Of a stretch of DNA of 64,000 bases, positions 46,413 through 62,194 are shown in pieces. The notes below the pieces were generated by a model. It did not search any database and was not told the DNA's origin. It saw only the letters and a list, made by a program, of their open reading frames with translations. The translations under genes were made by a program, and so were the position numbers. Position 1 is the first letter of the stretch; each line of letters opens with the position of its first letter. Source of the stretch: Notolepis coatsorum (Eukaryota; Chordata; Actinopteri; Aulopiformes; Paralepididae). Location: NCBI GenBank assembly GCA_963971535.1, contig OZ020592.1, forward strand, positions 54,086,150 to 54,150,149, given 5' to 3'.

Positions 46413-47360
46413 CACTTTGATCGCCGGGGTTAAATTCATAATTTACCATCCCTCGCCAGCCCTATTTAACATGGAGAAGTTCCCCTTCTTTGCAGGGCTA
46501 TAACTTTTTAAATTGTATTGCTAAATTGACATTACTATGGCCCATTCAACGTCCTATATCTATTGTTCAGGGTGTAGCAACGTTATACTTTTTCATTCAC
46601 ATATTCATACTAAAATACGGTCTAAAGTATAAGTATGTTTTTATCGTTTTCTGCAGCTTTCTCCAGAACTTGATTTATAGCCCTAAATGCATTATATTGA
46701 TGATCAAATACAGTTTGGTAGGAATCTGTGCGAGAAAAAAAATGTCAACTGGACGTGCTTCTAGGAGTTACTACGTATGATCTGATGTTGACCGGATGGG
46801 GGGGGGTCGTTTATAATTCCGTGGGCAACGTTATATCATTCATCTAGTGTGGGTGATATGATCATTAGAGCAGTTAGTATCGAAGACATTAAAAAATAAT
46901 GCTGAAACTCACCGTAGCTTCCTCGCGCCGTTGGGAGATCAGCGTGAAACAGAATTTTTTCTATTATGGGATGTCGAAATATCCGATCCATTTCCAGGTT
47001 GTATAATAGTATATACGTCCAAATCATGTTGTTTATCGAGTTATTGGTAACGGATTGCTATCCGTTGTGATCAGCTCGAGTCCTGGGACTATTAGCGAGT
47101 GATCGGACCGAATTGAAATGAGCACCAGCTTCCACTTCCTGTTTCTGCCCTGGGCGATCCGCCGATCGGCCACCAGATGGCGCTCTTGAACCGTTGGAGA
47201 GTTGAGAGGGGCTCACCAGTACATATAATGTCTCCGGGAGAGAAATATGATTTCGATCACAGATTTTTGAAATATTGATATCAAAGACGCTGTCCAGCGT
47301 CTTCGGCAGAATAAGCATGGCGGGGAAAGACGCTGAACAGCGTCTTCGGCGATTAAAGTG
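46413..47360. mobile_element. piggyBac-like MITE
   Basis: The ends CACTTTGATCGCCG (46413) and CGGCGATTAAAGTG (ends 47360) are inverted repeats with one mismatch, flanked by TTAA on both sides (46409-46412 and 47361-47364). TTAA sites and CA(C)TTTG-like ends fit piggyBac. The right subterminal region has paired GACGCTG..CAGCGTC palindromes (about 47287-47350). No transposase is present; 948 bp. Confidence 0.82.
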
Positions 47361-47364
47361 TTAA

Positions 47365-48691
47365 TGATTAAATGATTGTGTTTACAATAATTGTAATAAT
47401 TTGCTATTTAGTCCGTAGTTTCTCTGTGTTTGGCTGTTGTTAAGTAGTGGCAAATGTGTGTTACTTTTAACTCTAGGGGACAGCTGCCCCTGGAGGGAAA
47501 AAGCGTGTGAAATGAACCCGTTGTTGGTTACAGGAAGATCAACAGGAGGGTTGCTTTAGAATTAGGTCACAAAGTGCTGAAGGGGATGGGGTCCATCTGT
47601 TGGTTTATAGATAGCAATTTTGGTAAACCTGTTGTTTATGGTATGCAACTGTTGTTTATGATCACTGTTACAGACAACAGGGGCAGTAGGGGTCAGAGGT
47701 GAAGATTGCAGAGGGCAGTTGGTGGAAGATAACAGTAGAGGTATTTTTACAACAGGGAGACGAAACGTGAGCAGGCTGGACATAGAGGGTGAAAGAAGAT
47801 GAGACAAAGTGCTAATTCAGGACACAGAGAGAGAGTGAGTGAGAAGATCAATAAGATAGCCAGTTCAGATGCAGTTATGACGTTGGATGGCTAACTATTT
47901 GATTAGTAGGAATAGCGTTAGGCTCTCAGGACACTGGGTATGTTTTGAGGTTCTATCGTTGAGGGGGTTCCCAGACTTCTCCTGGATGTTAGGTGTAGAA
48001 AATACAGTGAGAACTGTATGGTATAAGAAGTGTGCACTGAATTAGTCTGAAGTTGAGAGCAGGAGAGTTGAGAGAAGGGAAGAAGAAACAACTAACAATT
48101 GAATGATGGCTAATGAGTTATGTGTTGTTGTGGTTGTGAGATTTGAGTGTTTTGAGTGTTTACCTAGTAATCTGTGGATGATTTGAGTATGGTCTGGTTT
48201 TTGTCTGTGTCTTTTTCATTTCAGTGGGTGATTGAGGCTGTGAGATATTGAATGAAAGAGTTTATTTTGTTTCTTATTTTTAAGAAAGGGGGGTGGTAAT
48301 TTTGATTTGATTTCTTTCATTTGATTTGATTTCTTTTGAATGTTTTGTCAGTATATGTATGGATGAGGTGTTGAATTAAAAAATTTTGATTTCTTTTCTT
48401 TCTAAATCTTTGGTTGTGTGGACTGAAATGTGTTTGAATGGAACCTGTGGGGGGACTGTGCTGGACTCAAAGGTGTCGGGTCACAGTAGCATGACTGATT
48501 TGTTCCATTTGAGTGAGGTGTAGAATGTGTGTGTGTGAGGGAATGTGTGTGTGTGAGAGCTGCAGCAGAAGTGATAAGGATGAGTGCAGGCGATTTAGAA
48601 TTTTTGTTCTTTTCATTCCTTTAATGTTTTCTCTGTGTGCATGAGATATTTCACGAGTGGGGACTTTGTTTAATTTCTTTTTCTTTTGTGT
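47365..48691 (+). other. LTR-element interior, part 2: non-coding
   Basis: G/T-rich on the plus strand with TGTGTGTGAG and TTTGATTTGATT runs. No coding motif seen. Confidence 0.55.
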
Positions 48692-48695
48692 TTAA

Positions 48696-49757
48696 GGGGA
48701 GACACTGCAGGTGAATAGGGTAAAAAAATTAACTAATAGATATCACAATGAAACTTCCCCAGTTGATTACTTATATTAAGACAAGACTTTTTTGTATTAC
48801 AAGTTTTCTGAAATTGTATGTTTAAATATGCAAATGAGGCATGATCTACTTAAATATGCACTAATTTGCATATAATTCCAGGACAGAAATCTGAACATTG
48901 GATAAAGCCATTTTCAAAATTATAGTTCCATTTTGTTGACATATTAGAGCCAAAGGTTATTACAGAGGGGATTTTGGATATCTCTTTTTATCACTCCATA
49001 AATCAGAAAATACTCCATTCAGTAAATTTTTATGGTAAAATTCCATATTTCGCCATGTTTTTAGGAATAAAATGTGATATAAATCAGGGTATGAATGCGA
49101 TATCAACAAACCCTTCTGTAAATACCTTCAGAACATAGATATGAATAGAACTGGAAGGTTTGGTGTATGTGAGTGCTACTGAAGTGGAGATTTCTGGCTC
49201 AGAGTATGAGGGAAAAACTCTTAAAACTAATTTTTGGGAAAACGCCTTCAAAGTTCTGTATTGTAAAATGCCATACTTTTTTTTTTAAACAGATATTTAC
49301 AAACACAATACCTAATCAAACCATTAGTAATAGACAACCTAAACACATGCCTGATAACTGAATAATAATAATAATGATGTTATTGAACTGAACAGAACTA
49401 CACACAGGCTACAAACAGTGTAGTACAGTGTAGTACCCCCTAATAGGCAAAAGATATTTGAATATATATCACTATGAAACTTTCCCAATTTGTTATGTAC
49501 ATATAAACTAAGAAAAAATATATTGCAAGTTTTCTGAAATTTATGTTTATATATGCAAATGAGGCACTTCCCCATTAAATATGTGCATATTTATGGATGC
49601 AATAAGGCAAAATTATGTAAAATAAACAACTAAATGTATGTTATTGACGTTTTATTGTCACTAGTTTCATAGAAGACATGTTTAGGAAGCAAAATATAAC
49701 AAAATCTCAAAATCAACAAAAAAAGTATATTTGACTATTCACCTGCAGTGTCTCGCC
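48696..49757. mobile_element. TTAA-site DNA element (Kolobok- or piggyBac-like MITE)
   Basis: The ends GGGGAGACACTGCAGGTGAA (48696) and TTCACCTGCAGTGTCTCGCC (ends 49757) are inverted repeats of about 23 bp, flanked by TTAA at 48692-48695 and 49758-49761. The GG-terminal ends suit Kolobok better than piggyBac. A direct duplication of about 130 bp links 48740-48845 with 49465-49570 (AAGTTTTCTGAAAT, ATGCAAATGAGGCA). No transposase; AT-rich. Confidence 0.78.
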
Positions 49758-49761
49758 TTAA

Positions 49762-51140
49762 ATCTATCTTTTCATGATCTGGGTGAGAGGGGAGAGTGCC
49801 ATGAGGACAGAAGCTGTGGGATATCGAGGACAGGATGTCCAGAGAGCTAAGTAGTTCAGTCACATTTGTGTGGATTTGTCAAAATGGCTTCTCTTGCAAA
49901 TTGTTAAATTGATGTGTAAATCAGTATTTGCATATGTGCTTTTGTCTCCTCACAGCTCGGTAAGGGAGGGAATGCAGAACAACCCAGAGGACACATGATC
50001 AATACATTACATTAGAAATATGCGGCACGGTAAAGTGGGATTTAAGTTTGTTTCCTGTTTCTCTTCAGTCCAATGGTGGTCAATTACCAAATTGTGGTGG
50101 AGGATTCTTGTGTACATTTGCCCCCGTCTCTACAAAACCCCCTGAAGGGGGGGGCCAGGTTGAATTTATGTGAACAGATGTGGTTTGGAAAAATGTCCAG
50201 GCTAAAAGAACCGTCTGAGAGTCTGACGACAGGTTGTCATGGGATAAAAGATGACTAGACCGGAGGCATGTAACCTGGCCTGACACATGGCTGCGGCTGT
50301 TAGCTGCTAGGCACAAAGGAGGGGCACGGAGCCGGTCTGAGGGCTGAGCAGGATACGTGTGAGCAAGATCCTCTGGGGATTGTGAAATTTTGGTTGGGCT
50401 GTAGGGAACAGGGAAGATGACTGAACAGATACTGATGGTCTTTGTTTTGTGCACATTTGATTTGGTAGGAAGCACAGACAAAGGGCGGATAGAACCCTTA
50501 GGGGTCACGCTGGAGCTTTGAACCCGTCGGCGGACAACAAAAGAATTAGAATCCCTCTTAAATGCTCAAAAAGGACATCTTTTCAGAAATCGATAAAAAT
50601 AGAAAAATTGCCATTTCTAGTGCTTTGACATGTACGGTATACGTCCCCCAACTTGCTAAACCTAATACGACTTGTAAATACGTTTAATTCTTGCTAGATG
50701 GTATGCTTGTAATAATCTCTATTTGCGATAAGAACTACATCGCGTCACGAAACGCACATACATGGACGCGCGCACACACAAACAGCGCATAGGTGTTAAT
50801 CACTGAGTGATCTAATATGCATATTCTTCAGCGCGAGAGGGGGGGGGTTGTGTTTCTCACTGTCTGTCGTTGATAATATAATCTGAAGAGGTCCTGCATT
50901 ATTATTATTATTATCATTCTCGAGAATACACGGGACCCGACGGAACGTTAATTTATGTATTAAAAGTAGTCTTATGCTTTTCATCCTCGCCCGTGTATAT
51001 ACCCACGTCGCGCTAAAACAACATAAACTACTGTATGGCAGAGACAGAGTGCGTGTGTGTACGAGTTATGAGTTATCTCGCAGTTCATTCAAGCGCGCAT
51101 CACGGTGATGACAGCTCTCTAGAGTAGAAAGGTGCGCTCA
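49762..51140 (+). other. LTR-element interior, part 3: non-coding
   Basis: No recognised motif. A (ATT)n stretch lies at about 50899-50915. The CpG content rises around 50740-51110 compared with the earlier interior. Confidence 0.5.
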
Positions 51141-51283
51141 CAGGGGCGTAGCTGGAGATTCTGGGCCCCATGAAAGAATCAATTTGTGGGCCCCCAATCT
51201 ATTAAAAAATGTGGGGCCCCCAATCTATAAATTTGCTGGGCCCTTGGAATCATCCTACCCCCCCCCCCCCAGCTACTCCCCTG
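51141..51283. mobile_element. Small hAT-like MITE (tentative)
   Basis: The left end CAGGGGCGTAGCTGG and right end CCCAGCTACTCCCCTG are imperfect inverted repeats 143 bp apart, with GGGCCCC words inside. No convincing 8-bp duplication was found because the right flank is a CA repeat. Confidence 0.45.
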
Positions 51284-51496
51284 CACACACACACACACAC
51301 ACTCTCTCTCTCTCTCTCTCAAACAGAGAAATCAAAAGAAATCAGTACATTACAGAAGGAATTTCTTGTACAGTCTTGTACAGTGGGTGACAATATCTCC
51401 CTCTCTCTCCCTCCATCTCTCCTCTGTATCTCCCTCTTTCTTTCTCTTCCTCTATATCCCTCTCTCCCCCCCTCTCCCCCTCTCTCCCCCTATCTC

Positions 51497-51662
<166 letters not shown>

Positions 51663-51776
51663 CTGTCTAGTTAGTTGACAGCTTACGCATGATGTAAAAA
51701 TTGCAACGTTTCAACTAGAAAGGTAGGCTCAGTAGAGCCCAAATCTCTACCAGACGGGAGCTTTCTCTCTCTCTCT

Positions 51777-51782
<6 letters not shown>

Positions 51783-51858
<76 letters not shown>
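51783..51858 (+). repeat. (CT)n microsatellite
   Basis: Perfect CT repeat of about 38 units, followed by TGTATCTCCCTCTTTC, a word also present at 51427-51445. Confidence 0.95.
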
Positions 51859-51862
<4 letters not shown>

Positions 51863-51894
51863 GTATCTCCCTCTTTCTTTCTCTTCCTCTATAT

Positions 51895-53112
51895 TAGGGA
51901 TGCCCCGATCACGTTTTTTGCCACCGATACCGATCACCGATCGTCGTGAGCCATATCGGCCGATACCGATCCGATACCGATCGTTTTTGATTAAAAAGAA
52001 ATTAAAAATTATTTTATATAAAACGTTTTTTTTTTTTTTTTTTTTTTTTTAATAAAATATATATATTATATAATTAGACTTGTACTTGTATTATCTGCGA
52101 GACATCGCCACCACGCAACAAGCTCCACTGTCTGTGTGTACTCTAGTAGCCTCCAGCTACAGCCAGGATTCTCCGGAGCTGCACCTGGACCTATACTCGA
52201 GTAGCCTCGAGCAGAGCTACGGCCAGGATTCTCCGGCGCTGCACCTGGGCCCTATTGGCATAACGTTACTTAACTGTGCTCAGCAAGCCCTCAGCTCGAA
52301 TACGCATCGAATCAGTGTTATAAGACATTGATATCAGGAGCTATCTGTAGCTACTGCTAGCCGGATATATAACGTTAATACAACGCCTCAGTGAATTATT
52401 TAGTTCAATGGGACATTTCGTTTTGAACGGTGAACTAACTTGCGCTAACGTGAGCTAACAGGTAGCATACACGTCTCTACTAGACTTTGTGGAGCGTTTG
52501 TTGATGTCAGGAGCTATCGGTAGCTGGCCGACTAGATGTTATAAGACATTGATAAGACATTGATATAAGACATTGATATCAGGAGCTATCTGTAGCTACT
52601 GCTAGCCGGCTAGATGACGTTAAGACAACTATTTAGTTCAATCGGACATTTCGTTTTGAACGGTGAACTAACGTCAGCTAACGCAAGCTAACGGATATAT
52701 CAACATGGACCACTAGACTTCTGGGGCATTTGTTGATATCCGGAGCTATCAGTAGCTAGCCGGCTAAATACCGTTAGACAATGCCTACTAAAAGTGAATA
52801 GTTGACTGGGTAATTTTGTTTAAACAGTAACGATAGCTAGGTAGCTAACGTTAGCTCAGGTCGAATGCACTATCTAGACTCAGCAGAGGAGGTCCGCCTC
52901 CTCTGTGTTTACAAACTCTACACGGGTACGGGCGGGGCTAGGGAGGAGGAGCAGTTTGCAGGTCCTGTGCGTCTGAGACAAGCGAGTGAGATATCCACTT
53001 GATCAGTTTCCGCGATCGGCGAATATGACTAATTATCAGAATTCCCCGATCGCATATTTATACTAATTATCGGCCGATAACGATCGGTGGCCGATCGATC
53101 GGGGCATCCCTA
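51895..53112. mobile_element. hAT element with TAGGGATGCCCCGATC ends
   Basis: The ends TAGGGATGCCCCGATCA (51895) and GATCGGGGCATCCCTA (ends 53112) are inverted repeats, flanked by 8-bp duplications CTCTATAT (51887-51894 and 53113-53120). Subterminal arrays of ATCGGCCGATA/CCGATACCGAT words are present at both ends. The interior is duplicated: TAGTTCAAT(G/C)GGACATTTCG occurs at 52401 and 52634 (period 233), and GGAGCTATC(T/A/G)GTAGCT four times. No transposase. Confidence 0.85.
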
Positions 53113-53144
53113 CTCTATATCCCTCTCTCTCCCCCTCTCTCAAG

Positions 53145-54158
<1,014 letters not shown>

Positions 54159-55203
54159 ATTATATTACTATTATATATCTATCTAAATATCTAAACCTCT
54201 GTCTATCTAGTGTGTGTATGCATGGCATCAAATCAAAGTGTGTGTTGCCTGTATTGATCAGTCACACTATACCCCCATTCAGCCGTAATTGTTCCCTGCT
54301 GGGCCTTTGTTTCATGGTGTGAAGTAGTCATTGACATTGACATTGACATCACATTGCATTCTGGGAAGGAGTGTAGTTCCCTTATCATTAGCTGAATTCA
54401 CTGAATTCTCTTCAGAGGCTCCTGCTGCAAATTGGTAATGACTGTACCAGAATGTTTGATAGGACATTGATTGAAAACTATCGTCTCAAATTTAACAATT
54501 GATGGCTTATTTTGAAGGTATGAATCTGTAATTTTACATTATGTAACAAAAAAAAAATCTGAGAAGGTGGAGCTAGAAACTCTAGACCTCAGGGGGTTAA
54601 CACAACGCAGGGATAAGGTAAGGACATACACGTAGATTAGGGAAGATAGGCGCTAGGTTAGGTAGTAAAAAAAAATTATCCTTGGGTGTTCTGTCTGCTT
54701 TCCCTGCCCATGGAGCTGTGGAGACCAATGTGGAGATTGTATGACCAGGGATGGTCATAAGGGGGGAAGATAGATGAGAAGACCCATTGATGAATTATGC
54801 AAAATGTGATTGAACTATTTTTAAGAAAGAATTAGCAGGAAGAAAATATGAATGAAAAGTGAATATTGTGATGCTAATGTGTGTTTTCTTTCAACCAGAT
54901 CATCTAAAGGGTGTGGGAACAAATTTTCTGTAGATTAAGAATACTGGGTATTAAATTTGTGATTTTTAGATTAAAATTGTGATTTTTAGATTAAAATTGT
55001 GTTTAATTGTTTTCAACATATTCAAAGCCCTGAGGAGCAAAAGCCCATTGATGATATGCACCAAAGAATAATGAGAAAAATTTGAAATTGAGAAACATTT
55101 AAAATTATGGTTTTTGATATTATGGTCAATTGTATGGTTAGTAGGTATAGGAATCAAGTCAATGTACTTGTTTATGACATTATTAAATGTCAAAGGGAGG
55201 AAT
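54159..55203 (+). other. LTR-element interior, part 4, with polypurine tract
   Basis: Mostly A/T-rich without coding motifs. A splice-acceptor-like TTTTCTTTCAACCAG lies at 54885-54899. The end (AAAGGGAGGAAT, about 55192-55203) is a polypurine tract directly before the 3' LTR. Confidence 0.55.
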
Positions 55204-56719
55204 TGTGGTAACATTGACTTGGAAACTGTGCATTTCATAACTAATGGATCTATGTGAAGTGACCATATGCAGGGACATAGTGTAAGGCTTTTTTTTTTTT
55301 TTTTAAAGCAAAGTGGTTTCAACCAAACCCCCACTAGCCAACTGCTCAACACTAGAACAAAAGAAACCAAACTGGAAGACAGTTGGAGACACAGGGGCAA
55401 GTCATAAAAGCCCCCTTATGCTAAACTGTTTGTGACACATTCAAGGAGTCTTGAAGACAGTTGGGTAACTGTAGGAGCAAAACCCCCCACTTGAGAACTG
55501 TTTGAATCCATACAATAATAGATTAGAGACAAAACACACGGTTACATCATCACTGAAAACGGCAAATATCTGTTTATAACGGCTAAATTCAAATAATGCC
55601 TTAAGTACAAATATGACTAAGATGAGTAGAGCTTCCCACGCTCAAGAGTGGAGATCTGTAGGAAACTAAACCATATCATTTTAAAAGGTAACTGACTAAT
55701 TAGATTTAAACGTCATGTAGAATGTCAATCTGGTTATGAAGGTAATAGAGTGTCATTTCACTCTTGTTGTAAACCATATAAGCTTTAAATCATAGTTGTA
55801 ATACAAAGTGTCAGTCTGGTAAATAAGGGTTGGTGCTGGCTCCTGTGGACTATTTGGTATTAACCTAGAAGCAATGACTGTACTGGGTTAATGCTAGATT
55901 GTCCATAGATTCATTACACAAACCATGTATATGGGAAAATCAAATAATATAAAGGGAATGTTAAAATGTCTGATTCATCCCAGAGGGGAGAAAATGAGCC
56001 TCTCCCTCCGTATCAGCAAAGGATGGGGCCACCAGCAGACCCCCTCGCTGTTGATACTGGAAGAAGACACCGACGAGGAAATCAGTGGGGGCCCTCCAGA
56101 AGACAAACCTAATTGGACCAACGTATTATTAGAATGTGCTACTATTGGTGGAAATCAGAGTATAAATAAGAATGTATTGATGAGAGAGAGGCCAGGCCAG
56201 ACAGATATACACAACACCAGGGGTTTTCTGGCCTCCACCAGCTCCACAGACTGTACTCTTGCCATGACGTAAGTAAACTGTATGGAATAATCACTGTTTC
56301 TTGTGATATAGAGTAAGATGCCTATCTTAGACCAGGTTTAACTATGTGGTGGCAAAAGGAGTAGTCTATTCCATTGATAAACATGACTACTTTTATTTGC
56401 AGACTTGTTTTGATTTGAGAGCCACCGTGAATGGGCTATAATTATGTAAACCTCATCAATCCTTTTGTACATCATGTCTTATGTAAAATGATGAATAATC
56501 CCTGTATGTAACTTCTGCATTTTCACCTTTGGGCCTCTCGGCAATAAATATATGAGTTTGAATTAGAACTCTGTGGTCTTGACTGCACGTTTATTCCTTG
56601 CTGGCTATATTTGAAGTCAGATGAGGAGACCATTCTATCATTAAGATCTTTCTTCCTTTCCAGATAACAACCTCATTGTACTGTAATAATCCTTGGGTAT
56701 GTGCTTAGAATATACCACA
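55204..56719 (+). repeat. 3' LTR, short form (1516 bp)
   Basis: Matches both shared flanks of the long LTR, with TATAAATA at 56161-56168 and AATAAA at 56543-56548. It ends TACCACA at 56719, followed by the CCAG duplication and Rex1 sequence. Confidence 0.85.
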
Positions 56720-57064
56720 CCAGTCAGGATGCTCTCTATTGTGCATGAGTAGAAGTTCTTAAGGATCTTCTGACTGACTTGGAACTTCCTTAGGCGCCTG
56801 AGGAAGTAGAGGCGTTGCCGTGCCTTCTTCACAACACTGTCAATGTGTGTGGTCCATGTTAAGTCCTCGGATATGTGGACTCCGAGGTACTTGAAACTGT
56901 TCACTCTCTCAACCGGTGCCCCGTCGATGCTGAGGGGGCTGTAGTCCCTGACCCCCGACCTCCTGAAGTCCACAATCATCTCTTTTGTTTTGCTGACGTT
57001 CAGTGACAGAATCTCTACCTCTTCCAGGTAGGCCCTCTCGTCGTTGGCAGAGATCAGGCCCACC
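56720..57064 (-). pseudogene. Rex1-like LINE, RT middle part
   Basis: Minus-strand frame VVGLISANDERAYLEEVEIL, SLNVSKTKEMIVDFRRSG, SIDGAPVERVNSFKYLGVHI, DLTWTTHIDSVVKKARQRLY and NFYSCTIESILTG. It is the upstream continuation of 38508-39585. The YADD box lies further upstream and is absent, so the copy is 5'-truncated at about 57064. Confidence 0.82.
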
Positions 57065-57787
57065 ACTTTTACACTAAAGGGTAAAAAAGCCTCAGCAAAA
57101 CCCTCAACATTAGACACCGATTGACCTTCAGCAATGAAACGGTTAAGAGGAGGGAAGAGTGGTAACAGCCCCGGCGGGGCACATGGGAACGGCGCCCCAT
57201 GTATCTTAGCATTAGCATTAGCTGCGTGCTAGGATACTTGGAAAAACATCCAAAAGTGAGTCATGATGAGTATGACCACGTTTATCCAAATATCCCGCCC
57301 CTGCGCCAAATACATCACCCGGCTGTCTCACGAGACAACAAGCAGTATTACATACCAATGCCTGCTAGTGCAGGCCCTACCTGGCCGCGACGCGGCTCAA
57401 CTGCCAACCGCCGCGCGAAGTCCCTCGGTCTGCTGTCATGCGACGAGGAAAAAGCAGGATAGGACTGTTGTGCTGTCAGGACGTGGCGAGAAGGTTCCGG
57501 GGGCTGGCGAACTTCTGGCGAAAGCCCAACATTGTGAAATTTCTCCCTATGCTTCATAACAAATGTCCTGTCCGAAAGTGCATTCGAGCTGCTTCCGCGT
57601 GTGGAAACTAATGAGGAAGGGTGAGGCGTGACCACTTCCGGCGTTATATAGAGTCACGCATGGGAGTGGCGTGGTCACGTGCAAGTGGGTGCATTTGATT
57701 TTGTTTCCCAGAGTACAGTAGGTACTGGAGATAATGTAATATCTCAGTAGGCAGAGCGAGACGCGATTGGCCAGTATGGTATATAAC
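57065..57787 (-). other. DIRS 5' terminal region with inverted terminal repeat
   Basis: No protein motif. 57740-57787 is the inverted partner of 32450-32497. About 57300-57787 is some 80 percent alike by eye to 62316-62800, marking a second copy of the same family. TTAGCATTAGCATTAGC occurs at 57206. Confidence 0.7.
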
Positions 57788-57918
57788 CCCGATAGGGGCT
57801 GTCATAAAAGCAGCATCTGCAGCAGGGCCGTTTCTAGCTTTTTGGGGGCCCTATCTGAAATGTTGTTTGGGGGCCCCTATTTTGTGAAACTATGGTGGGG
57901 GGATTCCAAACCCTTTAA

Positions 57919-59648
<1,730 letters not shown>

Positions 59649-60291
59649 TTACGGTGGGCATGCATTTAAAATGTAAATGCATCAATCTGGTGCACTTTAA
59701 GAGGAAAAGAGGCTAGATCCGTGAAAAAAAACGTATATCTTTTTTTCTCACAAATTCAAATCAAACATCTCAAATCGACCCCAGCAATGACAGACAATGA
59801 TAATAAATAGGAAACACTGGGGCTCCCCTACATCAAGAAAACTCCTGAAAACTTACAGGATTTACAGAATCTGCATTATAACATCTCCCAAATGCACAGA
59901 AATGAGAGAGATACTGCATTTCTGACTTACAACATTGAAATTTAAATGGAACTATGTAAGATAAAGTTAAAGATAGATAAAGTTTGAAAATGCAACAACA
60001 TTTTTGTCAGTAAGCTACTTATGTATTTTTATTTTATTTTATAAAGAAACGCACACTTGCGGTCATAAGCAGTATAGCCTATTGGTAAAAAAAATTTAAG
60101 CTGATGATTTGTACATCCCTACAGGATATATATGTATATGTATGTATATACAGTATACAGTGTATTGAGGTAATAAAAAAAAAATCTATATATTAAAAAA
60201 GAAAAGAAAAATATATTAATTTTTTTGCATTTTAGGGGGCCCTATGCAACCGCATAGTCCGCATATGGCAAGAAACGGGCCTGATCTGCAG

Positions 60292-61447
60292 AATTGACTC
60301 GCCTCATGGAATTGGCTGGGGGTAAATAACACACTGTAACTGTCAAAGACAGATAATGTGGTTTGCACTATTCTATTCCCCTCACTCTGAATAGACACAC
60401 TCTGAATCTGCTCACTGGAAGTAAATAACCTGTACTGTACCTGTACACGCACAGACGCACTCACACACTTAGACAAACACCAGCATAATTCCCCCATCTT
60501 TTCCTTCCTTTCTGAGCTCTCAACAAGTTACAGTAATTAAGCTGACCACACAGACACCATCGCACCACCGTTGCCACAAAGCAAAACCACCTCGCCCCCC
60601 TTTCCTGATGCTCCTTCAACAAGCCTTTGTGCTCTGATGGCCCACCACCTGGGGGCCGGTGTGATTGCCGAACAAGCCATTGTGATACCCGCTCGCTCGC
60701 TCGAGATTCAAATTGAGACAACTTCAAATTGAGTTGGACACAAAGGATCCCGGGGAGAGATGGGTTGGTTTATAGCCCGGTGGCCGTGATTGAAGAGGTA
60801 GTTTTCCACGGCTGAAAGCTCGGTATTATCCTGCATTCTGTTTACAGGAGAAGCATAATGTGCCTATCTATCTGGTGACAGTTGACACCCCTGCGTGGGG
60901 AGATTTCAGCGGGGGTTCCATCAATCTTTTCAGGTGTACCAGGGGAGCCGGGGCAATGCTTCATCAGTTTTGAGTGGCGCCGGGAGGATGAGGCCCTTCT
61001 CAAAAGTGTGACATCTCAGATGGAAAAGTCTTGGGAGAGAGGGGGTGGGGTGGGGGTTTTGGGGGTTTCGTCTTGGGAGCCCACAGTCAATTTCACTGCA
61101 CCCTTGCGACTTGTCACGCGTGGCTAAACACAGCTGCTGTTAGTTCTAGATCAAATTATGTTCAACTCCCCATTTCACAACAGTGAAACATGATGGATGA
61201 TGAGCATTAAAAGAAGAATTGTTCGTTAAGAACTCCAAAGTTATATCTTACGGTCCATATGGTTATGATTAACAGTTTATTTTTCGTATTATTCCATTAT
61301 TAGCCTAAGTGGTAAGGTAAGGTACGGTGGGAGAGAGGAAGGGGATTTGAACCCAAAATGTCACGAGTATTAGGGACTGTATTGTAAGTTGTTGTACTTA
61401 GTTAATCCTGTGGGGAAATGTAGTCCTCTGCATTTGACCCATCCTAA
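60292..61447. other. Unassigned, possibly host intergenic DNA
   Basis: About 1.15 kb with mixed composition, no inverted ends, no RT or transposase motif and no similarity noticed to other parts of the window. Short frames show no conserved domain. This is the best candidate for ancestral host sequence. Confidence 0.5.
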
Positions 61448-61448
61448 C

Positions 61449-61717
61449 TCAAGTTCAAGTTTCTTTATTAGTTGTCATACAGAAGTACGGAATACTTTTA
61501 TCCAAAATGCTTCTTTCTGTTACGCTCCAGAGACTGTGCTAGATAAATTTAGATAAGTATAAAATAAAATAAGTATAGCAAGTATAAAATAGAAGTCACG
61601 TACGTAGACACAAGTGTTCAGTATGTGTACAATGTTCAATGCAGAGTAGAAGTAACTGAGTTACCATACAATACAATATACTAATATACAATATACTATA
61701 TAGTGCAAAGGAGAAAT
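61449..61717 (-). mobile_element. Rex1-like LINE 3' UTR fragment
   Basis: Matches 38512-38790 and 53147-53400 (ATACAGAAGTACGGAATAC, AAAATGCTTCTTTCTGTTAC). It carries the AAGTTCAAGTTTC end. It is 5'-truncated within the UTR. Confidence 0.85.
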
Positions 61718-61896
61718 GAGGAAAAAAAAGGAGAAAGGAGAAAAACTACGTGTGTGCGCGGCACACACCTCCGAACGGGAGAGTGAGGGAGGTAAAAAAA
61801 GGAAGAGAGAGGGAGGAAGGGAGCCCCCCCCCCCCCACAAGCTGCCGCGCGGCACACCCGAGAGGGAGGGAGAGAGGGGGCCTTATCAATAACGGC

Positions 61897-61976
<80 letters not shown>

Positions 61977-62194
61977 CAGTCGCAGACTGTGTGGACTGAC
62001 TGTCACTCAAAGTGCTTATGGGGGGAGCCAGGCCATAACAGCCTGAAATCTTGAAGCTGAAAAATGATGGTTTTGAGTACTTGATTAGAAATATAAAACA
62101 ATGCATTTTTTTTGAAAAAAAACGTACAGATGTCTTCAATAGACTCACAGGAATTGTGTAAAGTTGCCCAAATAGTGCTAGGAATAGCAACGCA
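61718..62194. other. Purine- and CT-rich unassigned stretch
   Basis: Contains a C run (61827-61837), a (CT)n tract at 61905-61974 and AT-rich sequence. No gene seen; frames through the CT tract are low-complexity artefacts. Confidence 0.5.

Noticed and set aside
55925-56272. 115-codon open frame in the 3' LTR, partly shared with the other LTR
   Set aside because: It runs across the TATA box and promoter region and shows no recognised motif; parallel presence in both LTRs follows from LTR identity.
60882-61127. Short plus-strand frame in the unassigned segment as a host exon
   Set aside because: No recognisable domain and no clear splice-site pair; coding status cannot be supported.
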